Assembly: GCF_000708265.2 (NCBI RefSeq)
Contig: NZ_JCKI01000004.1
Location: forward strand, 338,840-402,839
Direction of reading: 5' to 3'
DNA from: Pedobacter sp. R20-19
GTDB taxonomy: Bacteria; Bacteroidota; Bacteroidia; Sphingobacteriales; Sphingobacteriaceae
Length of the DNA: 64,000 bases
Below the pieces are notes generated by a model. It ran no database searches. It was not told the origin of the DNA and was given only the letters and a program-made list of their open reading frames with translations. Of the stretch, positions 10,170-18,529 are shown piece by piece; position 1 is the stretch's first letter, and each line of letters begins with the position of its first letter. The position numbers and the translations under genes are program-made.

Positions 10170-12290
10170 ATGGATAACAATCACAGTTTAGAAAATTCGA
10201 ATCAAGATCAACAGCTCATCCTCGATTTTATTAAATTTACGAATCAGCCCATATTTTTAACAGGTAAAGCTGGAACCGGAAAAACAACACTCCTGCGCAA
10301 AATCAAAGAAACCACCACTAAAAATTTTGCTGTGGTTGCACCCACTGCGGTAGCCGCCATAAATGCTGGTGGTGTTACCATTCATTCTTTTTTCCAAATG
10401 CCCTTTGGGCCAATTATTCCAACTCAGCCAGGTGAACCAAACAAGGAGCTTAAATATGCAGAAGATAAAATTAAATTACTAAAGTGCCTTGAACTTCTGG
10501 TGATTGATGAAATTAGTATGGTGAGGGCAGATATGCTCGACTTTATTGATCAGACGCTTAGAACCGTAAAGGCATCCAATTTACCATTTGGTGGTACACA
10601 GGTTTTAATGATTGGAGATCTTTACCAGCTCTCGCCAATTGCGCATGATGCCTGGCATATCCTGAAAGATTATTATTTAAGTCCTTACTTTTTTGATAGC
10701 ATAATTTTAAAACGGATTTCACTGGTTACCTTCGAGCTTCAGAAAGTTTATCGCCAGTCTGATCCCTTATTTTTAGATATTTTAAACCGGATCAGAGAAA
10801 ACACACTTACCCCTGCCCTTTTAAATCAGCTGAACGAACATTACGATCCTACATTGGCTGATGCATGGAAAGAAGATTACATTACTTTAACTACCCACAA
10901 TAACCTGGTTGGACAGATTAACACGGAATGCCTTGAAAAACTGGAAGGCGAAACCCATGCTTTTGCTGCAAAGGTAACAGGCGATTTCCCTAAAGATGCC
11001 TATCCGGTTGATGAAGTGCTCCATTTAAAGGTAGGTGCACAGGTGATGTTCATCAAAAATGATTCTTCAGGAAAAAAACTTTATTACAATGGTAAGGCAG
11101 CCAAAGTTGTCGGAATAGGAAATGATAGTGTGCGGGTGCAGTTTTTAGACGACAGTGAAGCATTTGAAGTGGAACGTGAAGAATGGCAGAACGTTAAATA
11201 TGCGCTGGATCAGGATGAAAATAAAATTAATGAAACCAATACCGGTTCATTTGCACAGTATCCGTTTAAGCTGGCCTGGGCAATTACCATCCATAAAAGC
11301 CAAGGCTTAACTTTTGAAAAAGCCATTGTAGATATCAGCGCTTCATTTACACATGGCCAGGCTTATGTGGCATTAAGCAGGTGTAAAAGTCTTGATGGCC
11401 TGTTGCTTAAATCTCCCGTTAAGATGGAAAACATCATGACTGATAAAAGGATTATTGCTTTTACAGCCCAGGCGGTGAGTAAGAAACCTTCCCTAAATGA
11501 TTTAGGCACTTTCCAAAAGCAATATGCCTGGAACCTGATTGATGATTTATTCGATTTTAGTGCCATTCAGGGCTATTGGGAGATCTTGAAAAATTCAAAA
11601 TTCAGGGCTAATGATGAAAATGCTGCTTTAGATAACCTCAGGAATGCTATTGGTGATTTACTGGAAAAAGACCTCGTTCGGATTGCCAGGAAATTCAAAG
11701 ATCAGGAATTGGCTAAAATAGCTAAGGATTCAAATCTTGATGAAGATGAATCATTTTTAGCGCGACTCGAAAAGGCTGCCCAATATTTTATTCCGAAACT
11801 GGAAACGGTGACCCATGAAATGAGCAAATTTGCTACCCTGAATATTTATCTGGACGAACAATCTGAAAAGATTCTAGCTACACTAAGTTTCTGTGCCAAT
11901 GCCTTAAATGTTAAACTTGCACTTTTTAATTTTTCATGGAGTCCTTTTTCGCTTGAAGATTACACAAAAGTTTATCTTGGAGCTGCCAACAGGTTTGATC
12001 AGCGACCTAAAAAAACAACCCAGGCGAAAACTGAATTACCTAAAGAAGTGATTAACAAAAAATTATATCAAAGCCTGATGGATTGGAGGAAAAACTTGAG
12101 TCAGCAGCGAAATGTCCCGGCTCATTCTATTTTATCTGATCTGGCGTTGCTAAACATAGCGGCCAAACCACCAAGGTCTACCGATCAACTGGCTGCTGTA
12201 AAAGGTGTAGGTATTGGAAATGCAGTAGATTTGGGTAAAGAAATTTTAAGGATTGTGAATGACTTTTTAGGTGCAAGCACACTATTTTAA
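10170..12290 (+). CDS. Pif1/RecD-like DNA helicase with C-terminal HRDC domain
   Basis: 706 residues. The N-terminal half is an SF1B helicase: Walker A LTGKAGTGKTTLL, motif Ia VVAPTAVAAINAGG with TIHSFF, Walker B LLVIDEISMV, motif III GDLYQLSP, the 2B/SH3-like segment LKVGAQVMFIKND, and motifs V/VI AWAITIHKSQGLTF and YVALSRCK. The last ~75 residues (LYQSLMDWRKNLSQQ to AAVKGVGIGNAVDLG) form an HRDC nucleic-acid-binding domain. Proteins of this architecture are common in Bacteroidota; roles in replication-fork or G-quadruplex processing are inferred from Pif1. Its stop codon shares TTAA with the stop of the convergent gene. Confidence 0.88.
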   Translation: MDNNHSLENSNQDQQLILDFIKFTNQPIFLTGKAGTGKTTLLRKIKETTTKNFAVVAPTAVAAINAGGVTIHSFFQMPFGPIIPTQPGEPNKELKYAEDKIKLLKCLELLVIDEISMVRADMLDFIDQTLRTVKASNLPFGGTQVLMIGDLYQLSPIAHDAWHILKDYYLSPYFFDSIILKRISLVTFELQKVYRQSDPLFLDILNRIRENTLTPALLNQLNEHYDPTLADAWKEDYITLTTHNNLVGQINTECLEKLEGETHAFAAKVTGDFPKDAYPVDEVLHLKVGAQVMFIKNDSSGKKLYYNGKAAKVVGIGNDSVRVQFLDDSEAFEVEREEWQNVKYALDQDENKINETNTGSFAQYPFKLAWAITIHKSQGLTFEKAIVDISASFTHGQAYVALSRCKSLDGLLLKSPVKMENIMTDKRIIAFTAQAVSKKPSLNDLGTFQKQYAWNLIDDLFDFSAIQGYWEILKNSKFRANDENAALDNLRNAIGDLLEKDLVRIARKFKDQELAKIAKDSNLDEDESFLARLEKAAQYFIPKLETVTHEMSKFATLNIYLDEQSEKILATLSFCANALNVKLALFNFSWSPFSLEDYTKVYLGAANRFDQRPKKTTQAKTELPKEVINKKLYQSLMDWRKNLSQQRNVPAHSILSDLALLNIAAKPPRSTDQLAAVKGVGIGNAVDLGKEILRIVNDFLGASTLF

Positions 12291-12793
12291 ACTTCATGAA
12301 AGATTTTAAAATAAGCATAAGTAATTAATATGCCTGCAAAAAAGAATAAGACCCTAATGAGCCATTTTTCTAAAATATCCTTTCCCTGCTGCGTAAGGCT
12401 ATCTTCTAAACCCTTTAGCAACTGATCTTGTTTAGCAACTTTTTCCTTTAAATCCAGATTCTCATTCTGTAAATCGAAAATACTTTTACCTGTATCTTGC
12501 TCCAGTTTGTTTAGAGCATAACGGCGTTTAAAACCACCTTCACTAATAAACATGTCAACGCCTGCCTGTTTTCCCACCATGGCGGGTAATGGAACGCCAT
12601 CTACCTGACCGACAAGAATAACCAGATTCATCTGAACGAGGAAATCTAAATAATCAGACGCGAGTGTTCCGTTACCTCTGAAAATTTTAAGTACACGATC
12701 TGATTTGATGTAAACTTCTTCATCAAATTCATTCAGGATGTTATCCAAAAGCTCACATTTAGCTGGAGTTAAACTTATGGAGGGATTTTTCAT
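12287..12793 (-). CDS. Hypothetical protein with coiled coil and C-terminal membrane anchor
   Basis: 168 residues from the ATG at 12793; an upstream TTG at 12820 is less likely because the mapped promoter would leave it almost no leader. The first ~90 residues look like a small winged-helix or globular domain. Residues ~95-135 are a coiled coil (LQNENLDLKEKVAKQDQLLKG), and the C-terminus is one transmembrane helix (LIRVLFFFAGILITYAYF). The topology is that of a tail-anchored cytoplasmic protein. Family not recognised. Confidence 0.65.
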   Translation of the reverse strand: MKNPSISLTPAKCELLDNILNEFDEEVYIKSDRVLKIFRGNGTLASDYLDFLVQMNLVILVGQVDGVPLPAMVGKQAGVDMFISEGGFKRRYALNKLEQDTGKSIFDLQNENLDLKEKVAKQDQLLKGLEDSLTQQGKDILEKWLIRVLFFFAGILITYAYFKIFHEV

Positions 12794-12825
12794 TTGTAGG
12801 AACGTTGATAATATCGGCAATAAAG

Positions 12826-12856
12826 CAAAAATATATTTAACCTAATAGTTTTGCAA
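12826..12856 (-). promoter_or_regulatory. Promoter of the tail-anchored hypothetical gene
   Basis: Minus strand TTG (12854-12856), exactly 20 bases, then TATTTTTG (12826-12833), a full match to the Bacteroidota promoter consensus. The predicted start of transcription near 12821 supports the ATG at 12793. Confidence 0.7.
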
Positions 12857-12987
12857 CTAAAATAAGTACGCATTTTTAGACTAAACGGATAAAAAAAAAC
12901 TAAAACGATTTTTTACATGAATTCATTTTTCTTAAAATAAAAACTTATGCCAGACTGAAACTGTTATTTAAAGAAAAATATAAAGTT

Positions 12988-13209
12988 ATGAGAGACCAGG
13001 AAGATCAACCTAAAGACGAAAAAAAAATTGAGGATTCTGACCAGTTCCAAATGCACCGTGCAGGTGGAAACGCCGGGGAAGGTCATTTACCTAAAGAGGA
13101 AAAGGACGACTCAGAATACACCGAACAGGAAATTCCTTTTGCCGATGGCGAAGGAACGAAACTAGACGAGTGGATAGATGACGGGGAAGAAGAAAAAACA
13201 GAAGAATAA
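12988..13209 (+). CDS. Small acidic hypothetical protein
   Basis: 73 residues, strongly acidic (Asp and Glu rich throughout, ending GEEEKTEE), without Cys, membrane segment or signal peptide, and probably disordered. A clear terminator directly after the stop supports expression as a separate short transcript. Function unknown; small acidic proteins of this kind recur in Sphingobacteriaceae, possibly linked to stress, but that is a guess. Confidence 0.65.
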   Translation: MRDQEDQPKDEKKIEDSDQFQMHRAGGNAGEGHLPKEEKDDSEYTEQEIPFADGEGTKLDEWIDDGEEEKTEE

Positions 13210-13210
13210 A

Positions 13211-13240
13211 AAAAGAGCGATCAGTAATGATCGCTCTTTT
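13211..13240 (+). terminator. Intrinsic terminator of the small acidic protein gene
   Basis: A perfect 13-bp stem with a GTAA loop: AAAAGAGCGATCA at 13211-13223 against 13228-13240. The A and T runs on the two sides make it likely bidirectional, serving also the minus-strand DUF4142 gene. Confidence 0.8.
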
Positions 13241-13293
13241 GGGTTTATTATTATAGAAAAATAGCTAACAGTTATTTTGACTGATTAACTTAT

Positions 13294-13974
13294 TTATGAT
13301 TTATTAAGTGCAGAAACTTGCTTTAGATGTGCTTTTAAATGAGGCAAGTGTTTGGAAGCAAACTTCCTGATTGCACTATCTTTAGATTTAGCACCTTCTT
13401 CAAATAAAGCAATCGCTTTCTGGTGGTCGCTAATCATTACGTTAACATAAGCCTGATCAAAAGAAGCACCTTTCATTTTCTTTAAATCCTCAACAGACTT
13501 TAATATATCAGCTTCGGTATCACCATCTGGATTTGAAGTGACAGAACTCGACATATTTCCAGCAGCTTCAGCCACATTTTGGTTTCTGGTGGTATCTTTC
13601 ATATTTTCCAGTTGAGAATCAACCCGACCATCAGGCCTCATTCCACCAGGAAGTTTACTCATTGGCAAACTAACGCTTTTAGTTTTTGCCAATAATTTCA
13701 GTTCCTCATTCACTTTGCTATGATCATTAATCATCATCATGGCAAAAGCCTTTATCTTGGAATCAGTAGATTGCTCACTGGCTACGCCGCTTAGTTGTAC
13801 TTCCTTCATTCCTGATAACATTGCCTGCCTGATGAATACTTCTACAGGGATATCAATCATTTTGCTTTGAATGACTAAGGGTTGATGATCATGGGCCGAG
13901 GCCAATTGATTAAAGCTGGAAACAGATAGTAAAACAACAGCTGTTTTGGCTAGGTTGGAGAAGATGTTTTTCAT
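13294..13974 (-). CDS. DUF4142 domain protein, exported
   Basis: 226 residues with an N-terminal signal peptide (cleavage probably after QLASA). The mature protein is a DUF4142 ferritin-like helical domain: FIRQAMLSGMKEVQLSGVASE and a second half with FDQAYVNVMISDHQKAIALFEEGAK. The MINDHSK and MISDHQK repeats are typical and conserve Asp-His. The domain has unknown biochemical function and is periplasmic. Here an insert of ~50 residues (GGMRPDGRV to DTEAD) separates the two helical hairpins. Confidence 0.85.
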   Translation of the reverse strand: MKNIFSNLAKTAVVLLSVSSFNQLASAHDHQPLVIQSKMIDIPVEVFIRQAMLSGMKEVQLSGVASEQSTDSKIKAFAMMMINDHSKVNEELKLLAKTKSVSLPMSKLPGGMRPDGRVDSQLENMKDTTRNQNVAEAAGNMSSSVTSNPDGDTEADILKSVEDLKKMKGASFDQAYVNVMISDHQKAIALFEEGAKSKDSAIRKFASKHLPHLKAHLKQVSALNKS

Positions 13975-14147
13975 ATTTAGTTCTTTTATCTTAAATAAGA
14001 ACCCTATTAGTGTAGAAAATGTTTCGTTACCATCATCCTAAAATGGGTTAAGTAGTTGAAAAAAGTTAATAACGCAACGATTGTGAAGAACTATCATAAA
14101 CAACTGTAAATGAATAACGTTGAGCTTTTATACCAAAACATAAAGCG

Positions 14148-14510
14148 ATGAAAAAGTGCATCTATGTTGTTGAAGATCATCCGGCCATCAGAGAAATTAT
14201 CGAATTTCTACTCACGGAAGAATTATATGAAGTAAAAGCTTTTCCAAATTCAGCAGATTTCTGGGAAAGGATGCAGGACAATATCCCTGATATGGTTATT
14301 TTGGATATCAGGTTACCAGATGCCAATGGAATAGACATCTGCAATAAGCTTAAACAAAACGCTAAAACACATCATATCCCGGTGATGATGATGTCGGCCA
14401 ACAATCATTTAAGTGAGGTAAAGGCAAAATGCACCGCAGAAGATTTTATTAATAAACCTTTTGATTTAAATGATTTTGCCAATAGGGTACAGCATTACGT
14501 AAGCAATTGA
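14148..14510 (+). CDS. Stand-alone response regulator receiver domain (CheY-like)
   Basis: 120 residues, only a receiver domain: acidic pair ED, phospho-acceptor Asp in VILDIRLPDANG, Ser in MMMSANN and Lys in FINKPFD. There is no output domain and no kinase gene beside it. It is a close paralogue of the regulator at 57384-57746. It probably works by protein contact or in a phosphorelay. It converges with the channel gene five bases away. Confidence 0.9.
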   Translation: MKKCIYVVEDHPAIREIIEFLLTEELYEVKAFPNSADFWERMQDNIPDMVILDIRLPDANGIDICNKLKQNAKTHHIPVMMMSANNHLSEVKAKCTAEDFINKPFDLNDFANRVQHYVSN

Positions 14511-14515
14511 CTTTA

Positions 14516-15355
14516 CTATCGATATAAGGAAGAACCACAAAACTTGCAAAACAGCGCATCACTGTCATGGCCTTCCCGGCTACAGTTTGGGCATGATTCT
14601 GGTAATTCTTTTTTCTGTCTGGCCGCAATTGCTATATCGTGCGTAATAATGCCTGTTGGTACCGCGATAATGGCATAACCAATGAGCATCACTATTGAGG
14701 CAACCAATTTACCCATTGGCGTAATGGGAGAAATATCGCCATAACCTACCGTAGTGATGGTGACAATGGCCCAATAAATACTCTCCGGAATATTAGAAAA
14801 ACCATTCTCCCGCTTTTCAACCAGGTACATAATCGAACCTAGAATAATGGTAATCGTGAGCACAGTAAGCAAAAAAATACTGATTTTTCTTAAGCTACCT
14901 TTGAGCGCCTGCGTTAAAAAATTAATCTCAGATAGAAATTGCCCGAGTTTAAATATTCTGAATACCCGCAACAACCTTAAGGCTCTGAAAACCAGCAAAG
15001 ATTGTGCGCCAATAAAAAAGATACTTAAATAAGAAGGGAGTAGTGCAATCAGATCAATTATGCCTAGCGGACTTAGCACAAACAAAATTGGTTTTCGCAC
15101 ACTGATCAATCTTAGAATATACTCTACAGTAAATAGTGCGGCAAAAATCCATTCCAGGATATTAAATAAGGTGCCATACTGCTGATGAATACTGATAACA
15201 CTATCCAGCATTACGACCATAATGCTGGTGAATATGGCGATGAGTAAACCGATATCAAAAGCTTTTCCGCCAGGTGTATTGGATTCATAAATGACCTCGT
15301 GTAGCTTAAAGCGCCAATCTGTTTTGCTACCTGGCTTAATATCGTCGTATTTCAA
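14516..15355 (-). CDS. Voltage-gated-type potassium channel with C-terminal zinc ribbon
   Basis: 279 residues with six membrane segments. The S4-like helix has regularly spaced Arg (RALRLLRVFRIFKLG), and the pore loop carries the selectivity filter TTVGYGD, so potassium conduction is likely. After S6 the C-terminus is a short linker and a CPNC...CKFCG zinc-ribbon module (last ~25 residues), which is not part of the standard channel fold. No gating partner is adjacent. Confidence 0.88.
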   Translation of the reverse strand: MKYDDIKPGSKTDWRFKLHEVIYESNTPGGKAFDIGLLIAIFTSIMVVMLDSVISIHQQYGTLFNILEWIFAALFTVEYILRLISVRKPILFVLSPLGIIDLIALLPSYLSIFFIGAQSLLVFRALRLLRVFRIFKLGQFLSEINFLTQALKGSLRKISIFLLTVLTITIILGSIMYLVEKRENGFSNIPESIYWAIVTITTVGYGDISPITPMGKLVASIVMLIGYAIIAVPTGIITHDIAIAARQKKELPESCPNCSREGHDSDALFCKFCGSSLYR

Positions 15356-15450
15356 TTGGGTTCAGAAATTAATTTTAAAAAGAATTTAGAGGAAATAAGC
15401 GGCGTTAATCCCTCCTCAAATATAATAATAGTGATTTTTTATCTGCTAAC

Positions 15451-16302
15451 CTAGCCGTTCACCACTTCACCACCATTTACATGGATCACCTGCCCGGTAA
15501 TAAATGAAGCATCATCACTAGCTAAAAACACATAAGCTGGTCCAACTTCCGAAGGTTGCCCTGCCCTTTCCATGGCGGTTTCTGCACCAAAAGATTTAAT
15601 TTTTTCTTCGTCAAAAGTTGAAACAATCAATGGTGTCCATACCGGGCCGGGTGCTACGGCATTTACCCGAATCCCAGTTTTAGCCAGGTTGGTAGCCAGT
15701 GAACGTGTAAATGAGGTAATGGCCCCTTTGGTAGAAGAATAATCAATCAGGTTTGGCGAAGAACGGTAAGCGGTAACAGACGTGGTATTAATAATGCAAT
15801 CACCTGCCTTAAAATGCTCTAGTACCTCATGAGCAAAATAGAAATAACCAAAAATGTTTGTCCGGAAAGTATCTTCAAGCTGCTGATCATCAATTTTTCC
15901 CGGGTCTTTTTGAGGAACCTGCATCCCTGCATTATTTACTAAGATATTGATCTGACCAAATGTTTTAACCGTTTTCTGAACCGCTTTTTTGCAGAAATCA
16001 GCTTTTTTAACATCTCCTTTAATCAGTAAACATTTACGGCCTTCGTCTTCAATCATTTGCTTCGTTTGATCGGCATCAATATCTTCATTCAGATATACAA
16101 TAGCGATATCAGCTCCTTCTCTGGCAAAATGCACGGCGACTGCACGTCCAATCCCACTATCACCACCAGTAATTAAGGCAACTTTATCTTTTAGCTTTTC
16201 TGAACCGCGATAACTTGCTTTGATTACTTCGGGAGCCGGATTCATTTCGGCTTCGATTCCTGGCTGCTGATCTTGTTTGGCTGGTGTTTTTTGCTTTTTC
16301 AT
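15451..16302 (-). CDS. SDR family oxidoreductase
   Basis: 283 residues. The short-chain dehydrogenase fold is shown by TGGDSGIGRAVA (NAD(P) binding), NNAGMQ, the catalytic Ser in NTTSVTAY and the YSSTKGA (YxxxK) motif, and PGPVWTPL. The ~40-residue N-terminal extension (KKQKTPAKQDQQPG...) is typical of the YghA/YhdF group linked to general stress. The substrate is unknown. Confidence 0.9.
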   Translation of the reverse strand: MKKQKTPAKQDQQPGIEAEMNPAPEVIKASYRGSEKLKDKVALITGGDSGIGRAVAVHFAREGADIAIVYLNEDIDADQTKQMIEDEGRKCLLIKGDVKKADFCKKAVQKTVKTFGQINILVNNAGMQVPQKDPGKIDDQQLEDTFRTNIFGYFYFAHEVLEHFKAGDCIINTTSVTAYRSSPNLIDYSSTKGAITSFTRSLATNLAKTGIRVNAVAPGPVWTPLIVSTFDEEKIKSFGAETAMERAGQPSEVGPAYVFLASDDASFITGQVIHVNGGEVVNG

Positions 16303-16444
16303 ATCATCGGTTTAAGTTATCTGATCTTGATTTAACAGAGAAAACAAAGCCATGGTTTTGGTTTTATTCGGCTAATCCAATCTTTAATAGTTAATCAATT
16401 TTAAAAAAAGCCAAACATCAAAAGCAGAATAGTGTTAAGTTTAC

Positions 16445-17164
16445 ATGCGGCTAACTTTACTTCTGTTCTTAGGCATGCTTTTACATCTTGAACTGAAAGC
16501 ACAATACAGCGACTCCACCAAATACCACATCGTACTTTCTTCTACCGGATCAGTTAACCGTACCAATGAAGACAAAGCTTACCTGTTAAACAATGCCCTG
16601 AATTTAGGAATGAAAAGGGAACATTTCGTTTTAAATTCATCATCCAGCTGGCTTTATGGTAAACAAAATAACAGTTTAAGCAATAATGATTTCTCCAGTA
16701 CCTTAAACTTTAACCTATACAAAACCTTTCCTCATTTTTACTATTGGGGATTACTAAATTACAACACCAGCTATTCCTTAAAACTTAAGAACCAATTGCT
16801 TGCTGGTGGCGGAATTGCCTATAGTTTTTTAGACCGCCCCAATGCTTATGTGAATTTAAGTGATGGCGTTTTATTTGACCAAAGTAGCCTGATTGTTGGC
16901 GAAAGCTACAATACCTATCGCAACTCTTTACGCTTGCAATATCATTTTGCCATTAAAGAAATCATTGTAATTGATGGAAGCCATTTCCTACAAAATTCGT
17001 TTAGTCGCAAAGGAGACCACATCATCAGATCAACGACTTCTGTTGGTTTGAAACTAAGAAAATGGATTAGCCTGACCACCGCCCTCAATTATAACAAATT
17101 AAATATCACAGGAAGGGAAAACCTTAACCTCACCTATGGTTTAAGTATAGATCAGTATTTTTAG
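16445..17164 (+). CDS. DUF481 family outer-membrane beta-barrel protein
   Basis: 239 residues with a short signal peptide (MRLTLLLFLGMLLHLELKAQ). The rest is made of alternating aromatic and polar strands, in DUF481 style, ending in a strand that closes with Phe (LTYGLSIDQYF), as expected for outer-membrane barrels. Function unknown. It converges with the next gene, four bases away. Confidence 0.75.
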   Translation: MRLTLLLFLGMLLHLELKAQYSDSTKYHIVLSSTGSVNRTNEDKAYLLNNALNLGMKREHFVLNSSSSWLYGKQNNSLSNNDFSSTLNFNLYKTFPHFYYWGLLNYNTSYSLKLKNQLLAGGGIAYSFLDRPNAYVNLSDGVLFDQSSLIVGESYNTYRNSLRLQYHFAIKEIIVIDGSHFLQNSFSRKGDHIIRSTTSVGLKLRKWISLTTALNYNKLNITGRENLNLTYGLSIDQYF

Positions 17165-17168
17165 CGCA

Positions 17169-17861
17169 TTAAATAAGCAGCTGTAGTCCCTTTTTAGTAA
17201 GAGGATAACGTTGTGCCAGAAAATTTTCCATAGCAGCACAAAACATGGGATAAAAGTCTTTTTTATTTAGGCCCTCCAAAAGATGGGTATGGCTGACGCT
17301 GTTCATATTTTTATTTTCAGCTAAAAACGCTGCAATAAAAATAACAGCATCCCAAACGCCATCCATTAAGAAAAAGTCGAAAGCTTGTAAAATGGTATTC
17401 CATTGGGTATGCATGGGCCTGAGCAAAAAATATCGGGATACAGGAAGCAAATGTTTGCTGAAAAGCACATAATCTTCACCACAATCTTTAGTAATCATCA
17501 TGGTGGCATCTGATGGAAAATTCGACTTTTCTATGCTGATGATTTCCTTCCCATATTGATGAATAGTGGCCGCACATACGGAAGAAATATCAATGAGCGC
17601 CAAATGATCATAAATTTTAGGATGCATGGTCTTTTTAGCATCTCTGATAAACTTAAGTCCGGCAATCCCCGCCTTCCCTTCAGGCTTGGGATGAAGATCA
17701 ATGTATAGCAATTCAAATTCCTGCTGAAAATTAAGCGCCATAATATAATGCGCCGCCTCTGCAAGAAAATGCTGAAAATCGAGCAGAGGAGCATGATGCC
17801 CTTCCTGAAAAGATAAAATAGACAGTTGCAAAATAAAGTTGTTCGGTTTCCTTTGCTGCAT
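17169..17861 (-). CDS. Hypothetical protein
   Basis: 230 residues from the ATG at 17861; an upstream in-frame TTG at 17879 is possible but less likely. It is a soluble protein with no signal peptide. A few motifs stand out (MITKDCGEDYVLFSK, FFLMDGVWDAVIF) but I recognise no family. It looks like an intact gene with ordinary codon use for the window. Confidence 0.6.
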   Translation of the reverse strand: MQQRKPNNFILQLSILSFQEGHHAPLLDFQHFLAEAAHYIMALNFQQEFELLYIDLHPKPEGKAGIAGLKFIRDAKKTMHPKIYDHLALIDISSVCAATIHQYGKEIISIEKSNFPSDATMMITKDCGEDYVLFSKHLLPVSRYFLLRPMHTQWNTILQAFDFFLMDGVWDAVIFIAAFLAENKNMNSVSHTHLLEGLNKKDFYPMFCAAMENFLAQRYPLTKKGLQLLI

Positions 17862-18051
17862 ATTAAAATACACAGGCAAGTTGTAAATTTAGCATTTTGC
17901 CTTCATCCATCAATGATCTGAAAGCGGATTTTTCGTTGATTGCCTGCTTACAGACTGGCTAACAGGTAAAAAAAATTAATATATATTCCTAAACAAAAAT
18001 GTTGAAAAATCTTCCAGACGCTAAATAACTGTAAAACAGCAGTTAAAGAAA

Positions 18052-18091
18052 ATTATTTAAATAATGTTTACAAAAGCATTATTTAAATAAT
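18052..18091 (+). promoter_or_regulatory. Two identical 14-bp palindromes upstream of a small gene
   Basis: ATTATTTAAATAAT occurs twice, at 18052-18065 and 18078-18091, with 26 bp between centres. Each copy is a perfect palindrome. They end 10 bases before the -7 box of the small gene at 18114, a position suited to an operator. The AT-rich composition makes chance occurrence less improbable than for mixed sequence. Confidence 0.4.
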
Positions 18092-18101
18092 ATTCAAATC
18101 A

Positions 18102-18109
18102 TAATTTTG
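18102..18109 (+). promoter_or_regulatory. -7 box (TAATTTTG) of the 68-residue gene
   Basis: TAATTTTG fits TAnnTTTG, with four bases between it and the ATG, so the transcript should start at or next to the initiation codon. Confidence 0.5.
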
Positions 18110-18113
18110 TGTT

Positions 18114-18320
18114 ATGGCAAATATAAACGTGAGGAAATCTATACAAACGAAGATTGAATCTTTAACCAAAGAAATTGAAAATCTTCAGTCAGAATTAGTT
18201 AAATGGGAAAAAATTGCATCAGAATATGAAGTAAATTCTGAAAGCATCGATTTAATTTTATCGATTCAACAACCTGAAAAAGCTGAAGGTGGACGTGCAA
18301 GAAAAATTAAACAAGCGTAA
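18114..18320 (+). CDS. Small coiled-coil hypothetical protein
   Basis: 68 residues. Residues ~10-40 form a heptad-rich helix (IQTKIESLTKEIENLQSEL) and the C-terminus is basic (GGRARKIKQA). No family recognised. The -7 box right before the ATG and the terminator just downstream mark it as an independent gene rather than a chance frame. Confidence 0.65.
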   Translation: MANINVRKSIQTKIESLTKEIENLQSELVKWEKIASEYEVNSESIDLILSIQQPEKAEGGRARKIKQA

Positions 18321-18339
18321 GTTTGTTCTTTTAAAGAAG

Positions 18340-18382
18340 AAGGCCGCAAAATATATTTACATTATTTTGCAGCCTTTTTTTG
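18340..18382 (+). terminator. Intrinsic terminator of the small coiled-coil gene
   Basis: A 14-bp stem with one mismatch (AAGGCCGCAAAATA at 18340-18353 against TATTTTGCAGCCTT) followed by seven T. Confidence 0.7.
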
Positions 18383-18424
18383 GTATGCCCCCCTCTATTT
18401 TATTACAACTTGCGATTGAAAAAG

Positions 18425-18500
18425 AGTTGAGGCCTGGCAGATGGAAGTGATTAGAACCGCAGGGATTCTTCGCTGCGCTCTGAATGACAAAATGATCGTA
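18425..18500. repeat. Degenerate dispersed intergenic repeat
   Basis: The stretch with CAGGGATTCTTCGCTGCGCT and GAATGACAAA resembles degenerate dispersed sequences such as those in the tail of this window (near 63600-63830). It is G+C richer than the surrounding intergenic DNA and has no coding frame. Copy number elsewhere is unknown from here. Confidence 0.4.
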
Positions 18501-18529
18501 GAGATTGCAATCTTTACATCAAAATATAC

